64,000 nt of DNA from CAIWHR01 sp963773195 (GTDB lineage: Bacteria > Pseudomonadota > Gammaproteobacteria > Burkholderiales > Casimicrobiaceae). Every line of letters starts with the position of its first letter. The first letter of the stretch is position 1. The notes under the pieces were generated by a model that saw only the letters and a list, made by a program, of their open reading frames with translations, did no database searches and was not told the origin of the DNA. A program made the position numbers and the translations under genes. The stretch spans positions 62,001 to 126,000 of the forward strand of contig CAVZAE010000004.1 in the NCBI GenBank assembly GCA_963773195.1, written 5' to 3'. Of this stretch, positions 54,146-62,596 are shown piece after piece.

Positions 54146-54910
54146 ATGCGCATCGCAAGCGTGGGGCATGCTGTCTTTGCGGCGACCATGATCGCCGTCG
54201 GAATCGTGGGCCTGATCCAAGGCGATTTCGCCTCGATGGGGCAGCAGATCCCCAAGAACGTGCCGGCACGCGAGACGCTGGCCTACCTTGCCGCCTTGGT
54301 CTGTCTGGCATCGGGCGCAGGCCTGCTCTGGCAGCGTACCGCCGCCGTCGCCGCCCGCGTGCTGCTCACCTATTTCCTGATCTGGCTGCTGTTTTTCAGA
54401 GCGCCTCAGATCTTCATCGCTCCCCTTGCGCAAGATACGTGGTCAGGAGGCGGGGAGACGGCGGTGGTCGTCGCAGGTGCTTGGGTACTGTATGCGTGGT
54501 TCGCCTCGGACTGGGACAGGCGACGCTTCGATTTCGCCACGGGAGATAAGGGACTGCGCATCGCAAGGACGCTCTACGGTCTGGCCTTGATCCCTTTCGG
54601 TGTTGCCCATTTCAGATATCTCAAGGAGACCGCCGCGCTGGTTCCGGGGTGGCTGCCATGGCACGTGGCCTGGGCGTCTTTCACGGGCTTCGCGTACATG
54701 GCAGCGGGCGTCGCGGTGCTCATTGATGTGCATGCACGGCTGGCAGCCGCACTCTCGGCGCTACAGATGGGGCTGTTCACGCTGCTGGTCTGGGTACCGA
54801 TCGTGGCCGCGGGGCCCAACCCCTTTCAATGGAGCGAGTTCGTCCTTTCCTGGGCACTGACAGCCGCAGCGTGGGTGGTCGCAGAGTCCTACCGCCGCCG
54901 ATCGCGTTGA
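54146..54910 (+). CDS. Multi-pass membrane protein, hypothetical
   Basis: 254 residues with about eight hydrophobic segments: VGHAVFAATMIAVGIVGLI, LAYLAALVCLASGAGLLW, VLLTYFLIWLLFF, TAVVVAGAWVLYAWF, ARTLYGLALIPFGVAHF, VAWASFTGFAYMAAGVAVLI, ALQMGLFTLLVWVPIV and FVLSWALTAAAWVVAESY. The topology and short loops resemble DoxX-like integral membrane proteins of unknown role. The ATG at 54146 is one of three (54095, 54128, 54146); no ribosome site settles it. It lies 336 bases upstream of the NTPase-cyclase gene on the same strand. Confidence 0.65.
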   Translation: MRIASVGHAVFAATMIAVGIVGLIQGDFASMGQQIPKNVPARETLAYLAALVCLASGAGLLWQRTAAVAARVLLTYFLIWLLFFRAPQIFIAPLAQDTWSGGGETAVVVAGAWVLYAWFASDWDRRRFDFATGDKGLRIARTLYGLALIPFGVAHFRYLKETAALVPGWLPWHVAWASFTGFAYMAAGVAVLIDVHARLAAALSALQMGLFTLLVWVPIVAAGPNPFQWSEFVLSWALTAAAWVVAESYRRRSR

Positions 54911-55246
54911 CTGTGACGTTCTTCGGTCATCTTTGGTACACGCAACGACAAAGCTACGCGGTCAGCGCTGTTTAGCGCGCGGAAGAAGCCGTCGGCGATT
55001 GGCATACCTTGCGAGCCCGCCAGGCGGGTCTCGACCGCCGGACTTGACGGTCGCGGACCGACCATGAGCGGCCATCGAGCTGGCCTGCTTGCGCGTCCGC
55101 AAATCGTGACGCATTCATGCTTTCTTGACCCGCAAACTGCGGCGGTCTAGATTCCTCCTGCCCAGCAAAGTATCGGAGTTAGCGCATGCTGCGTGCAGCC
55201 AAGGAACAGGGGCTTACGATTCTTTCAGCGCACGGCGGGAGGTTGT
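54911..55246. other. Intergenic region (336 bases) upstream of the NTPase-cyclase gene
   Basis: No gene recognised. A short stem GCGCT-GTTT-AGCGC lies at 54965-54978 without a T-run, so it is not a convincing terminator. The promoter for the NTPase-cyclase gene is in the second half (separate entry). Confidence 0.5.
55125..55153 (+). promoter_or_regulatory. Putative promoter of the NTPase-cyclase gene
   Basis: TTGACC (55125-55130) and TAGATT (55148-55153) are separated by exactly 17 bases. Five of six and four of six positions match the sigma-70 consensus. Expected start near 55160, giving a leader of about 87 bases before ATG 55247, which has GGGAGG 4 bases upstream. Confidence 0.5.
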
Positions 55247-57296
55247 ATGCGCGCATGGACTGTTGACGCGGATGACATCCGCGTTGCAGAGGATTTCAAC
55301 GAGTCCCTCCTCCATCGCACTCCCGAAATCGAGGGCTTCTTGCGTTCGGATCGAGACGACAAGTTCATCGTCATCGGCACCAAGGGCTTCGGCAAGACCC
55401 TCCTTCTCAAGGCCAAGCGCATCCTTTACCAGCGTGAAGGGCGGGCGGCCTGCCTGCCGACGGGAGTCCTCCTCGACAAACCGATCGGCGATAAGATCTT
55501 TAGCCGGGAGCTCCTGGCCTTCTTCGTGGTGTCTCCCCTTCCGTGGTCGAAGATCTGGCTCTCGGCAATCTCGCTTGCGACTCTCAAGCACGTCGGCGCG
55601 CTGAGTGAGGTCAGAGTTGGCCCCGGACTCAGAAGCCTGATCGACGACGAGCAGCTCCAGAGCGTCATCGACCACTTCGTCCGCCTCCTTGATTTCACGC
55701 CGAGCGAGCTCCAACGCTGCGGCGCCGACACGGATGGCCACCTGGTGCCACGCCTGCGCGCGGTGAGCTCACCGGTCGCCATTTTCATCGACGGCGTCGA
55801 CGAGTACTTCAACAAGCATGTCGAAGGTCTCACGAGCCATCCGAGCGTGACCGGCGAGCTGTCGCCGAACGTGTGGCACTTCGCACAGCTCGGCTTGGTG
55901 GAGGTCGCGTACCAACTCCGCCGGATCAACCATCACATCAAAGTGTTCGCCGCGGTGCGCAAGGAAGCCTATGCACGCCTCACCAGGACAACCGTCATGG
56001 CCCAGCAGTATCGCGGCAGCGCGGTCGATATTGCGTACTCGCCCCGGAGCCTGCGCGAGATCTTCATCAACAATATCCGCCTGATGAAGAGCGACATGAT
56101 GGCGAAACCCGATCGGTTGCGCACTGATCCCCTCGAGGCTTTCGTCGGACGGACTGCGGTTAGCGATACGTATACCCGGGAAGGAGAAGACGTCTTCGAG
56201 TACATTTGCCGGCACACCCTCCTCCGACCCCGCGATTTGATGTCCATCGGCGAGCGTCTATCCGCGCTCCCGCCCGATGAACGTCTAAGCGACCTTCGCT
56301 TCAAGGAGGTCATCCACCAGGCCGCCTCCGAGATCGCCCAGGAATACCTTGCCGAGATCGCCCCGTTCATTGGTGAGCTGGAGGTTGAGCGGCTGTTTCG
56401 AGTCCTTCCTGGGAACGTGCTGACCCGAGCGGAAGTGGAAAGGCTCTTTCTAGAGCACAGCATAGCCACGGGGGGCGAGGAGAAGCACGTCTTCTGCGCG
56501 CTCTACAGAGTGGGTCTGCTCGGCTATGTTCATCACGACCGAATACGCGGAGAGTGGGGCCAGCGATTCCTGCGGCCAGGCGAGGCGACTCTCGAGCCTG
56601 TCGGGACGCTGCCACTGGCCACGCATTACCTGGTCCACCCCGTCTTGACGGACGTGATCGGGCGGGTGAATCCCGGGTACTTGCAGCGCGTAGACCGCGT
56701 CAACATCGTCGGGTACGCCCGCCCGTGGCGCGAGGTCGAAAGCGTCGCGAGCGCGACAAGCTCGCACACCTTCTGTGTGCTCAAGGGTGACGTGCACGGG
56801 TTTGGCGGCCTGATGCACGCCGGAGCCGAGGTCCCGGTGCGACAAGCACTGGAGCAAGCGGTCAGGCATTGGGCCAGCAAAGCTGTCGTCGCGGAAACTG
56901 GGGCAGGGGATTCCGTTTTGATAGTTCACGAAGATCCGGTGTTTCTCGCGCAGTCCGCTCGGCACATCATGGACGACGTGTACCAGGCCACGGGCCAACC
57001 TCGCCTGCGCATAGCCCTCCACTACGGAGAGGTGCAGCTGCAACCGAGTACCGGCGCTGAGCCCCCAACCATCGTGGGTGGAAGCGCAATTTTGTGCGCG
57101 AGCAGAGTGGAGCCCTATGTGCTGCCCGGACAAATCTGGGCAACGGAGGAATTCCGACAGGTGCTCGTGGAAAGACCGTCTCTATGGCGCACCACCGAAG
57201 CTTACAACGCCCGATGGGGGTGACCGTTTCAACGTCAAGAAGGAAGGAAGATCGGAACCGGATCTGTGGGTGCGGTTGTACCGCCTGGAGTTTTAG
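55247..57296 (+). CDS. P-loop NTPase fused to a class III nucleotide-cyclase-like domain (one frameshift)
   Basis: 682 residues after removing one G from GGGGG at 57216-57220; as given it stops at 57223 after 658 residues, and the shifted frame supplies WGDRFNVKKEGRSEPDLWVRLYRLEF in two parts to TAG 57296. N-terminal NTPase: Walker A GTKGFGKT (44-51), Walker B AIFIDGVDEYF (about 178-188) and a sensor-like KVFAAVRKEAY (232-242), like the Sll1717-type ATPases. After a helical linker (about 300-490), residues 505-682 read as a class III cyclase fold: LKGDVHGFG (first metal Asp D515), GAGDSVLIVHED (second Asp D555), RIALHYGEV, IVGGSAILCASRVEP (R620). The usual catalytic Asn before that Arg is Leu. 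Substrate, product and function unknown; an active or degenerate signalling cyclase is inferred. Confidence 0.72.
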
Positions 57297-57347
57297 AGCG
57301 TGAAGCGGCGGCGTTAGGCGCCCGCTTCGAAGCCGCGCGGATCGGGC

Positions 57348-57722
57348 TTACTTCTTGCGGGAGCGGACGTTCTTGACGACTCCAGCGATCGCTCCAACTG
57401 CCGCTCCTGCCACAGGGCCGACGATCGGAATCGGAGCTGCCACAACAGCACCGATGGCGGCGCCAGCGGCAGCGTCTTTGCCCATATCGTGCTGCAGAAC
57501 CTTCTTACCCAATTTCCCAGCCCCCGCCGCGGTGGCTGATGCGACCTTCTTAGCCTTTCCGCCCGCGATTCTTGCATCCTCCTGATCGACTTTGCCATCG
57601 CGATTCAAGTCGCCCGCGAATACCGCGGCGTCTTTCACGATGCGGCCGGTAGACCTGGCAGCGCCCGCGATCTTCTCGCGTGCCGACTTCCTCTTGGACC
57701 CCTTCGCTCCGTTCCCGGACAT
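57348..57722 (-). CDS. EF-hand plus glycine-zipper protein
   Basis: 124 residues: a Lys/Arg-rich N-terminus (MSGNGAKGSKRKSAREK), one EF-hand-like loop DLNRDGKVDQED (about 37-48) with Asp/Asn/Asp and a terminal Asp at calcium-ligand positions, then an Ala/Gly region with a glycine zipper (AAAGAAIGAVVAAPIPIVGPVAGAAVGAIAGVV, in two halves, about 84-116) able to insert in a membrane, and a basic tail. No signal peptide. It is convergent with the NTPase-cyclase gene (51 bases apart) and precedes aqpZ by 8 bases in reading direction after it. Function unknown. Confidence 0.6.
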   Translation of the reverse strand: MSGNGAKGSKRKSAREKIAGAARSTGRIVKDAAVFAGDLNRDGKVDQEDARIAGGKAKKVASATAAGAGKLGKKVLQHDMGKDAAAGAAIGAVVAAPIPIVGPVAGAAVGAIAGVVKNVRSRKK

Positions 57723-57730
57723 GCAGTACC

Positions 57731-58456
57731 TCACTCGTTGGTCAATCCCCCAATAAGCGGCAGACGAATCTTCCCTCGAGACGCCGCGCGCGACAGCCAG
57801 CCCGCAAGCCCCGCACCGACGATCGGTGCAATCCAGAATAGCCACAACTGCTGGAGCGCCCAACCGCCCACGAACAGGGCCGGTCCAGTGCTCCTAGCCG
57901 GGTTCACCGACGTGTTCGTCACCGGGATGCTGACGAGGTGAATGAGCGTAAGACACAGGCCGATCGCGAGCCCCGCGAAGTCGCCCGGTGCCCGGCCGTG
58001 AGTCGCACCCAGGATGACAATGAGAAACATGAATGTCATCACCACTTCGCAGACCAGCGCGGAACCGAGGCTGTACTTTCCTGGCGAGTGTTCGCCATAG
58101 CCGTTCGTGGCGAAGCCCGCTTGCAGATCGAAGCCAGCCTTTCCGCTCGCAATGAGGTAGAGCACGCCGGAAGCGACGACTGCCCCCAGCAGCTGCGAAA
58201 CGATGTAAGGCAGGAGCCGGGACGCGGGAAAGCGGCCGCCGGCCCAAAGGCCGAACGATACCGCCGGATTGAAGTGACCGCCCGAGATGGGTCCGAGTGC
58301 GTAGGCTCCGGTCAGCACCGTGAGGCCGAACGCAAGCGAGACGCCCGTGAAGCCAATGCCCGATTCGGGAAAAGCTGCGGAAATTACGGCGCTTCCGCAA
58401 CCGCCGAGAACAAGCCAGAACGTGCCGAGAAATTCCGCTACCAGTGACGCCGCCAT
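57731..58456 (-). CDS. aqpZ: Aquaporin Z
   Basis: 241 residues, six membrane segments and two half-helices with both NPA boxes: SGGHFNPAVSFGLWAGGRF and NTSVNPARSTGPALFVGGWAL. The selectivity-filter Arg after the second NPA and the His in the second half are compatible with a water-specific channel, as is the Z-type N-terminus LVAEFLGTFWLVLGGCGSAV. It provides rapid water flux at osmotic change. It stops 8 bases before the EF-hand gene begins (both minus), so aqpZ is first in the pair. Confidence 0.93.
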   Translation of the reverse strand: MAASLVAEFLGTFWLVLGGCGSAVISAAFPESGIGFTGVSLAFGLTVLTGAYALGPISGGHFNPAVSFGLWAGGRFPASRLLPYIVSQLLGAVVASGVLYLIASGKAGFDLQAGFATNGYGEHSPGKYSLGSALVCEVVMTFMFLIVILGATHGRAPGDFAGLAIGLCLTLIHLVSIPVTNTSVNPARSTGPALFVGGWALQQLWLFWIAPIVGAGLAGWLSRAASRGKIRLPLIGGLTNE

Positions 58457-58642
58457 AGATCACCTCCCTAAGTCGGGACGCAGGATTGCTCGCGAGTCAT
58501 GCTGCGGCCGCAGCGCACAGGACCCCGCCGCGCCACCGACGCTGCCCGGCGGCCAACGAATAGTACTCCCCGGGGCGCGCCGACAAACGTGCCCGCAATG
58601 GGCCGGATCATGGCGTTCAACGCCGCCGTGTGGCACCGCAAT

Positions 58643-59149
58643 CTATTTCGGACGCGCCTTCGCCATCTCGGCCTTCACGCTGCTGAACACGGGCCCCCAG
58701 ACCGGATGGCCGGCCTCGGCAGGCGTGAGATCGAAGTTGCTGTCGGCCTCGAGCGCCCTTCGGAACTCGTCGCGGCACGGCCGCTGCCTGCCCGACGCGC
58801 AGGCGATAAACGCCAGGTACTTGTGCGCGGTGGCCTGGTCCTGGAAGACCGGCAGGCCGAGCGACAGCGCGGACTGGAGTTGCCGCGCCGCGCTCTTGTA
58901 GTCGCCGTCCTCGTAGCTCTTCACGCCACGCTCGAAGTCCTGCTCGGCGCGGCTTTTCTCTCGCGCTGGTTCGCGCGGTGCCGCAGGGCGCGCCTCCGCC
59001 GGCGGCGCGGCCGGAGGCGGAGCGATGCTTTCCGGCGGGCTCGCGGATGCCGGGGGTTCCGTCGTGGTGGGCGCCGCGCACGCCACGCACACCAGCGCTA
59101 ACGCGACGGCGAACGATCCGCGATGCCTGGCGGGCGCGCCGCGCGTCAT
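58643..59149 (-). CDS. TssQ-like type VI secretion-associated lipoprotein with TPR
   Basis: 168 residues. The export signal (SFAVALALVCVAC) ends near C21/C24, fitting a lipoprotein, followed by a Pro/Ala linker and a tetratricopeptide-type helical region (FERGVKSYEDGDYKSAARQLQSALSLGL, KYLAFIACASGRQRPCRDEFRRALEAD). This layout matches the TssQ family found next to type VI secretion regulators. It overlaps the kinase gene by 4 bases (59146-59149), so both are in one operon. No structural type VI genes are in the window, so the link is inferred. Confidence 0.7.
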   Translation of the reverse strand: MTRGAPARHRGSFAVALALVCVACAAPTTTEPPASASPPESIAPPPAAPPAEARPAAPREPAREKSRAEQDFERGVKSYEDGDYKSAARQLQSALSLGLPVFQDQATAHKYLAFIACASGRQRPCRDEFRRALEADSNFDLTPAEAGHPVWGPVFSSVKAEMAKARPK

Positions 59150-60588
59150 TCGAACTTGTGCTTGATCCGCACGTTGCCGTCCGCGCGGAGGTCGACGGTC
59201 TGGATGTGCGGCTGGAAGATCGTGTTGCGGATCTCGATGGTGTGCTTGCCCGGCGGCAGCCGGATCTCATTGAGCGGTGGTGTGATGCCGGTCTTGCGTC
59301 CGTCGATGTACACCTCGCCCCACGGCGTCACCGCGAAGACGAGTCGAGCCAGCGCGACGGACTTCGCTGCCGACGCTGCCGGCGCGGCCGACGTCGCCAT
59401 GACCACAGCCGCCGCGTCGGCGTCCCTGTTCTCCGCTGGCGATTCGTTCGTGGCCGGCGCAATAAAGGGGAGTGGCATGTCGCGCTGCGAATCCGGGGTT
59501 GCGACCGCCGCTACCGGCACCCGACGCGGCGCCTGCGCCGAGTACATGCCCCATCCCGCGAGCATCACCAGAAGCACCGCTGGCGCGCCGTAGCGCACGA
59601 GTGGGCTATGCCATCCGAAACGCGCCGGCATGGGATAGTCGTCGAATCCCGGCGTCACGTCGTCCGGGGCGTCGCCCGCCGCTGGCGGCGCGATCTGCAT
59701 GGTCGAATCGCCCGGCTGAGTCGCCGCCGGGCCCCCTTGCGCGGCCGCCGCGCCGAAGGCGTCCCGCGGTCCCACCAGTGCGAGCTTGCGCAGGTCCGCG
59801 GACATCTCGCGCGCGCTCTGGTAGCGATCGTCCGGATGCTTGGCCAGCGCCCGCGCGACGATCGCATCGAACGCCGCCGGCAGGCTGCGGTTGCGGCGGG
59901 TAGGAGGGTCCGGCGAGAGGTTGATCACATTGTGCAGAATCTCGTCGATCGCGGTCCCTTCGAACGGCGGCTTCCCGGTTAGCACCTCATAGAGCACGGC
60001 GCCGAGCGAAAAAACGTCTGAGCGCGCGTCGACGGGGCGCCCCACCACCTGCTCGGGCGAGATGTACTTGGGCGAGCCCGCTACGCTGCCGATGAACGAG
60101 CGCGAGCCGGTGGGCAGCATCGCGATGCCGAAGTCGGTGATCTTCACCAGTCCGCTCGCGAGCACGACGACGTTCGCGGGCTTGATGTCGCAATGGATGA
60201 CGCCCGCCTGGTGCGCGGAGGCGAGCCCGTCCGCGATCTGCGCGGCGATGTCGGCGATGGTCGACGGCGGCAGCACGACGCCGGAGTCCAGGATATCGCG
60301 CAGCGATTGCCCCTCGAGCAGCTCCATGGCGAGGTAGGCCACGTCGCCGCTCTTGCCGACGTCGTAGATGGTGACGATGTTCGGGTGGTTGAGACGGCCC
60401 GCTGAACGCGCTTCGCGGTCGAAGCGCTTCCCGAAGTCCTCAGCCTCGACGCGCGACAGCCCCACGTTGATCGTCTTGATGGCGACGGTGCGATCGATTA
60501 GCGGATCGCGGGCGCGGAAAACCACGCCCATCGCCCCGCGGCCGATCTCCTCGAGGAGCTCGTAGCGACCTAACGGCTCGAGTCGCAT
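59146..60588 (-). CDS. Membrane Ser/Thr protein kinase with PEGA domain
   Basis: 480 residues starting at ATG 60588. Hanks-type kinase domain (about 9-270): G-loop IGRGAMG, catalytic K38 in VAIK, E59, the loop IHCDIKPANV (H132-C133-D134, K136, N139), DFG (152-154) and SPKYISPEQ. The Cys before the catalytic Asp makes it a non-RD kinase. After a low-complexity linker comes a membrane helix (about 333-350) and a periplasmic PEGA domain (about 405-480, GEVYIDGRKTGITPPLNEIRLPPGKHTIEI). It is the PpkA-like partner of the divergent PP2C phosphatase and FHA protein. Confidence 0.93.
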   Translation of the reverse strand: MRLEPLGRYELLEEIGRGAMGVVFRARDPLIDRTVAIKTINVGLSRVEAEDFGKRFDREARSAGRLNHPNIVTIYDVGKSGDVAYLAMELLEGQSLRDILDSGVVLPPSTIADIAAQIADGLASAHQAGVIHCDIKPANVVVLASGLVKITDFGIAMLPTGSRSFIGSVAGSPKYISPEQVVGRPVDARSDVFSLGAVLYEVLTGKPPFEGTAIDEILHNVINLSPDPPTRRNRSLPAAFDAIVARALAKHPDDRYQSAREMSADLRKLALVGPRDAFGAAAAQGGPAATQPGDSTMQIAPPAAGDAPDDVTPGFDDYPMPARFGWHSPLVRYGAPAVLLVMLAGWGMYSAQAPRRVPVAAVATPDSQRDMPLPFIAPATNESPAENRDADAAAVVMATSAAPAASAAKSVALARLVFAVTPWGEVYIDGRKTGITPPLNEIRLPPGKHTIEIRNTIFQPHIQTVDLRADGNVRIKHKFE

Positions 60589-60603
60589 AACATGTTGGGC
60601 ATC

Positions 60604-61410
60604 ATGGCGCGCAAGTTCATCGAAGCGGCGGCGGCGACCGACCCGGGCAACGTCCGCCAATATAACGAGGACAGCATCGCGATGGATCCGGAACTGGGGG
60701 TCTTCGCGGTGGCCGACGGCATGGGCGGCCATCGGGCGGGCGAGGTCGCCAGCACCATGGCTGCACAAATTGTCCTCCGCGCGCTCCGGCAGCGCCTCGC
60801 CCACCTGCGGTCAGGCGCCGACCAGCACTCCCCCCTGCTAGCCGTAGAGGAAAGCATAAACCAAGCCAACTTGGCAATCTGGGGCGCCGCGCGGGCCCAC
60901 GCCGGCCAGCTCGGCATGGGAACGACCCTCGCCTTGGCACTGTTCCACGACAACCGGATCGTGATCGGGCACATCGGGGACTCTCGCGTCTATCGGCTGC
61001 GCGGAGGCAAGCTGCAGCTCATGACCCGCGACGATTCGCTGCTGCGCGATCAGGTCGACACCGGGCTCATCTCGGCCGCGGACGCGGGCGAATCGCACAA
61101 CCGCAGCCTGGTGACGCAGGCGCTGGGGGTCGCGGAACAGGTCGCCGTGCACGTGCGCCAAGTCGACGCGGTGCCGGGCGATCTCGTGCTCGTGTGCTCC
61201 GACGGCCTCAACGACCTGGTCGAGGACGCCGACATCGAGCTGATCCTGCAGGAGCTCCGCGCCAACGTGTCCCTCGCTGCGCAGCTGCTCGTGCAGACCG
61301 CAAAGGACAACGGCGCCTACGACAACATCAGCGCGATCGTCGCGCGTGTGCGGAAGCCCTTCCCCGCGGCGCGCGGATGGCAGCGCCAGCTGCTCGGCTG
61401 GCAACACTGA
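60604..61410 (+). CDS. PP2C-type protein phosphatase (PppA/Stp1-like)
   Basis: 268 residues with all PP2C metal motifs: RQYNEDS, FAVADGMGGHRAGE, GMGTTLALALF, IGHIGDSRVYRLR, VLVCSDGLNDLV and DNISAIVARV. It removes phosphate from Ser/Thr residues on the targets of the divergent kinase. ATG 60604 is used; the ATG at 60592 would leave only 3 bases to the kinase start. Either way no room exists for two separate promoters. The FHA gene begins 2 bases after its stop. Confidence 0.94.
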   Translation: MARKFIEAAAATDPGNVRQYNEDSIAMDPELGVFAVADGMGGHRAGEVASTMAAQIVLRALRQRLAHLRSGADQHSPLLAVEESINQANLAIWGAARAHAGQLGMGTTLALALFHDNRIVIGHIGDSRVYRLRGGKLQLMTRDDSLLRDQVDTGLISAADAGESHNRSLVTQALGVAEQVAVHVRQVDAVPGDLVLVCSDGLNDLVEDADIELILQELRANVSLAAQLLVQTAKDNGAYDNISAIVARVRKPFPAARGWQRQLLGWQH

Positions 61411-61412
61411 CG

Positions 61413-62126
61413 ATGGCAAAGCTGGTCCTGAGCTCGGGCGGTGCAGTCGTGTTCCAATGCTTCGTCGACACGGAGCGGGTCGGCGTCGGCCGCGATCCCA
61501 CCAACCAGATCGTCATCGACGATCCGTCGGTGAGCCGCCAGCACGCGGCGATCGTGCCCATCGGCAACGACCACATCCTCAAGGACCTCGCGAGCGCCAA
61601 TGGCACCTTCGTCAACGGCACGCGGACGCGGCGGCGCATCCTGCAGCATGGCGACGTCGTCGAGTTCGGTGCGTTCAATTTGCGCTACCTCAATCCGAAG
61701 ACCGCAACCGAAGTCGATCTCGATCGCACGATGCTGATCGAAGGGATTGCCGAGGCACAGGTCGGGCTGCCGGCCGACGGCGACGCGCTTCCCGTGTCGC
61801 GCACGCGCGCGACGCGGATCAAATTCCCCAACGGGCGCGTGCACATGGTCAGCGGACCGCGCGCCGGCATGACAATCGAGCTCGACCGCGTCGTCGCCAC
61901 GTTCGGCAAGCCCGGGCACCGCTCGGCAGTTCTGATACGGCGACCCCACGGTTATTTTCTCGCACACGTCGAAGGGCGGCGGGCGCCACGCGTCAACGGT
62001 CAGACGGCGGGCAAGGAGCCGCGGCGGATCAACGATGGCGACGTCATCGAGGTCGCGGACGAGAAATTGCAGTTCGCGCTCCATCGACCCGCGGGAGTGC
62101 CACCGCGGAACGACTCCCGTGTGTGA
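61413..62126 (+). CDS. FHA domain protein (dual FHA-like)
   Basis: 237 residues. The N-terminal FHA domain is complete: RVGVGRDPTNQIVIDDPSVSRQHAAIV, with conserved GR, S-x-x-H and the NGTFVNGT motif, so it should bind phosphothreonine. The C-terminal 100 residues (VHMVSGPRAGMTIELDRVVATFGKPGHRSAVLIRRPHGYFLAHVEG...VNG) look like a second FHA-type sandwich. It would read the phosphorylation state set by the kinase/phosphatase pair, as Fha1 does in type VI secretion. Confidence 0.92.
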   Translation: MAKLVLSSGGAVVFQCFVDTERVGVGRDPTNQIVIDDPSVSRQHAAIVPIGNDHILKDLASANGTFVNGTRTRRRILQHGDVVEFGAFNLRYLNPKTATEVDLDRTMLIEGIAEAQVGLPADGDALPVSRTRATRIKFPNGRVHMVSGPRAGMTIELDRVVATFGKPGHRSAVLIRRPHGYFLAHVEGRRAPRVNGQTAGKEPRRINDGDVIEVADEKLQFALHRPAGVPPRNDSRV

Positions 62127-62138
62127 CGTGTAAGGATC

Positions 62139-62176
62139 TTGTCAGGATGACAATGCCGGTCGATCGCTTGCGATCG
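62139..62176. promoter_or_regulatory. Two adjacent dyads downstream of the FHA gene
   Basis: TTGTCA-GGA-TGACAA (62139-62153) has perfect 6-base arms, and CGATCGC-TT-GCGATCG (62161-62176) has perfect 7-base arms. They lie in the 163-base gap between the FHA gene and the lipoprotein gene. The very short loops disfavour RNA hairpin terminators and suggest protein-binding operators; no T-run follows. Confidence 0.35.
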
Positions 62177-62289
62177 CATATGTAACGATTCCTTGCCAAG
62201 CATCGTTTCTGCCATCGATCCGTCGTACGATGGTATCCATCATTGGGCCTGACGCCCGATCGTGCCGATTCGATCGTTGGAGGAACGCA

Positions 62290-62577
62290 ATGAAGACGAT
62301 GCTGTGCGTGATTTCGGTCCTGCTGCTGTGCTCGTGTGCGGCGGCACCCTCGCTGCAGACTTCATACAATGGACAGTCATTTGCGAGTGGACCTACGAGT
62401 CCCAATGATCCAAGGCTCCGCAGTCCCCAGTACTACATGGATGACGATCGATCACCCGTTCTGCCAGGAAGCGTGCCGCAATCCTTCCAGTTCCGCGCGG
62501 TCGACGGTTTCTGCAATGCCAACTGCCAGGCAAGCCGTCACACCGCTGAGTACTGCAGTCGCGCTTGCGGCATGTAA
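62290..62577 (+). CDS. Small Cys-rich lipoprotein, hypothetical
   Basis: 95 residues with an export signal and lipobox-like L-L-C-S-C (Cys14/16), followed by a Ser/Pro/Asp-rich stretch and a C-terminal Cys cluster (GFCNANCQASRHTAEYCSRACGM) with four Cys that could pair as disulphides. GGAGG precedes the ATG by 7 bases. No known family. It is preceded by the paired dyads and followed 20 bases later by a small membrane gene. Confidence 0.6.
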   Translation: MKTMLCVISVLLLCSCAAAPSLQTSYNGQSFASGPTSPNDPRLRSPQYYMDDDRSPVLPGSVPQSFQFRAVDGFCNANCQASRHTAEYCSRACGM

Positions 62578-62596
62578 GGCGCAAACCGGAGGCGCC

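Noticed and set aside
54965..54978. GCGCT-GTTT-AGCGC stem considered as a terminator
   Set aside because: Only five pairs and no following T-run; too weak.
55247..57296. NTPase-cyclase gene considered as a LuxR/AfsR-type regulator
   Set aside because: No winged helix or LuxR helix-turn-helix at either end; the C-terminal motifs fit a cyclase fold instead.
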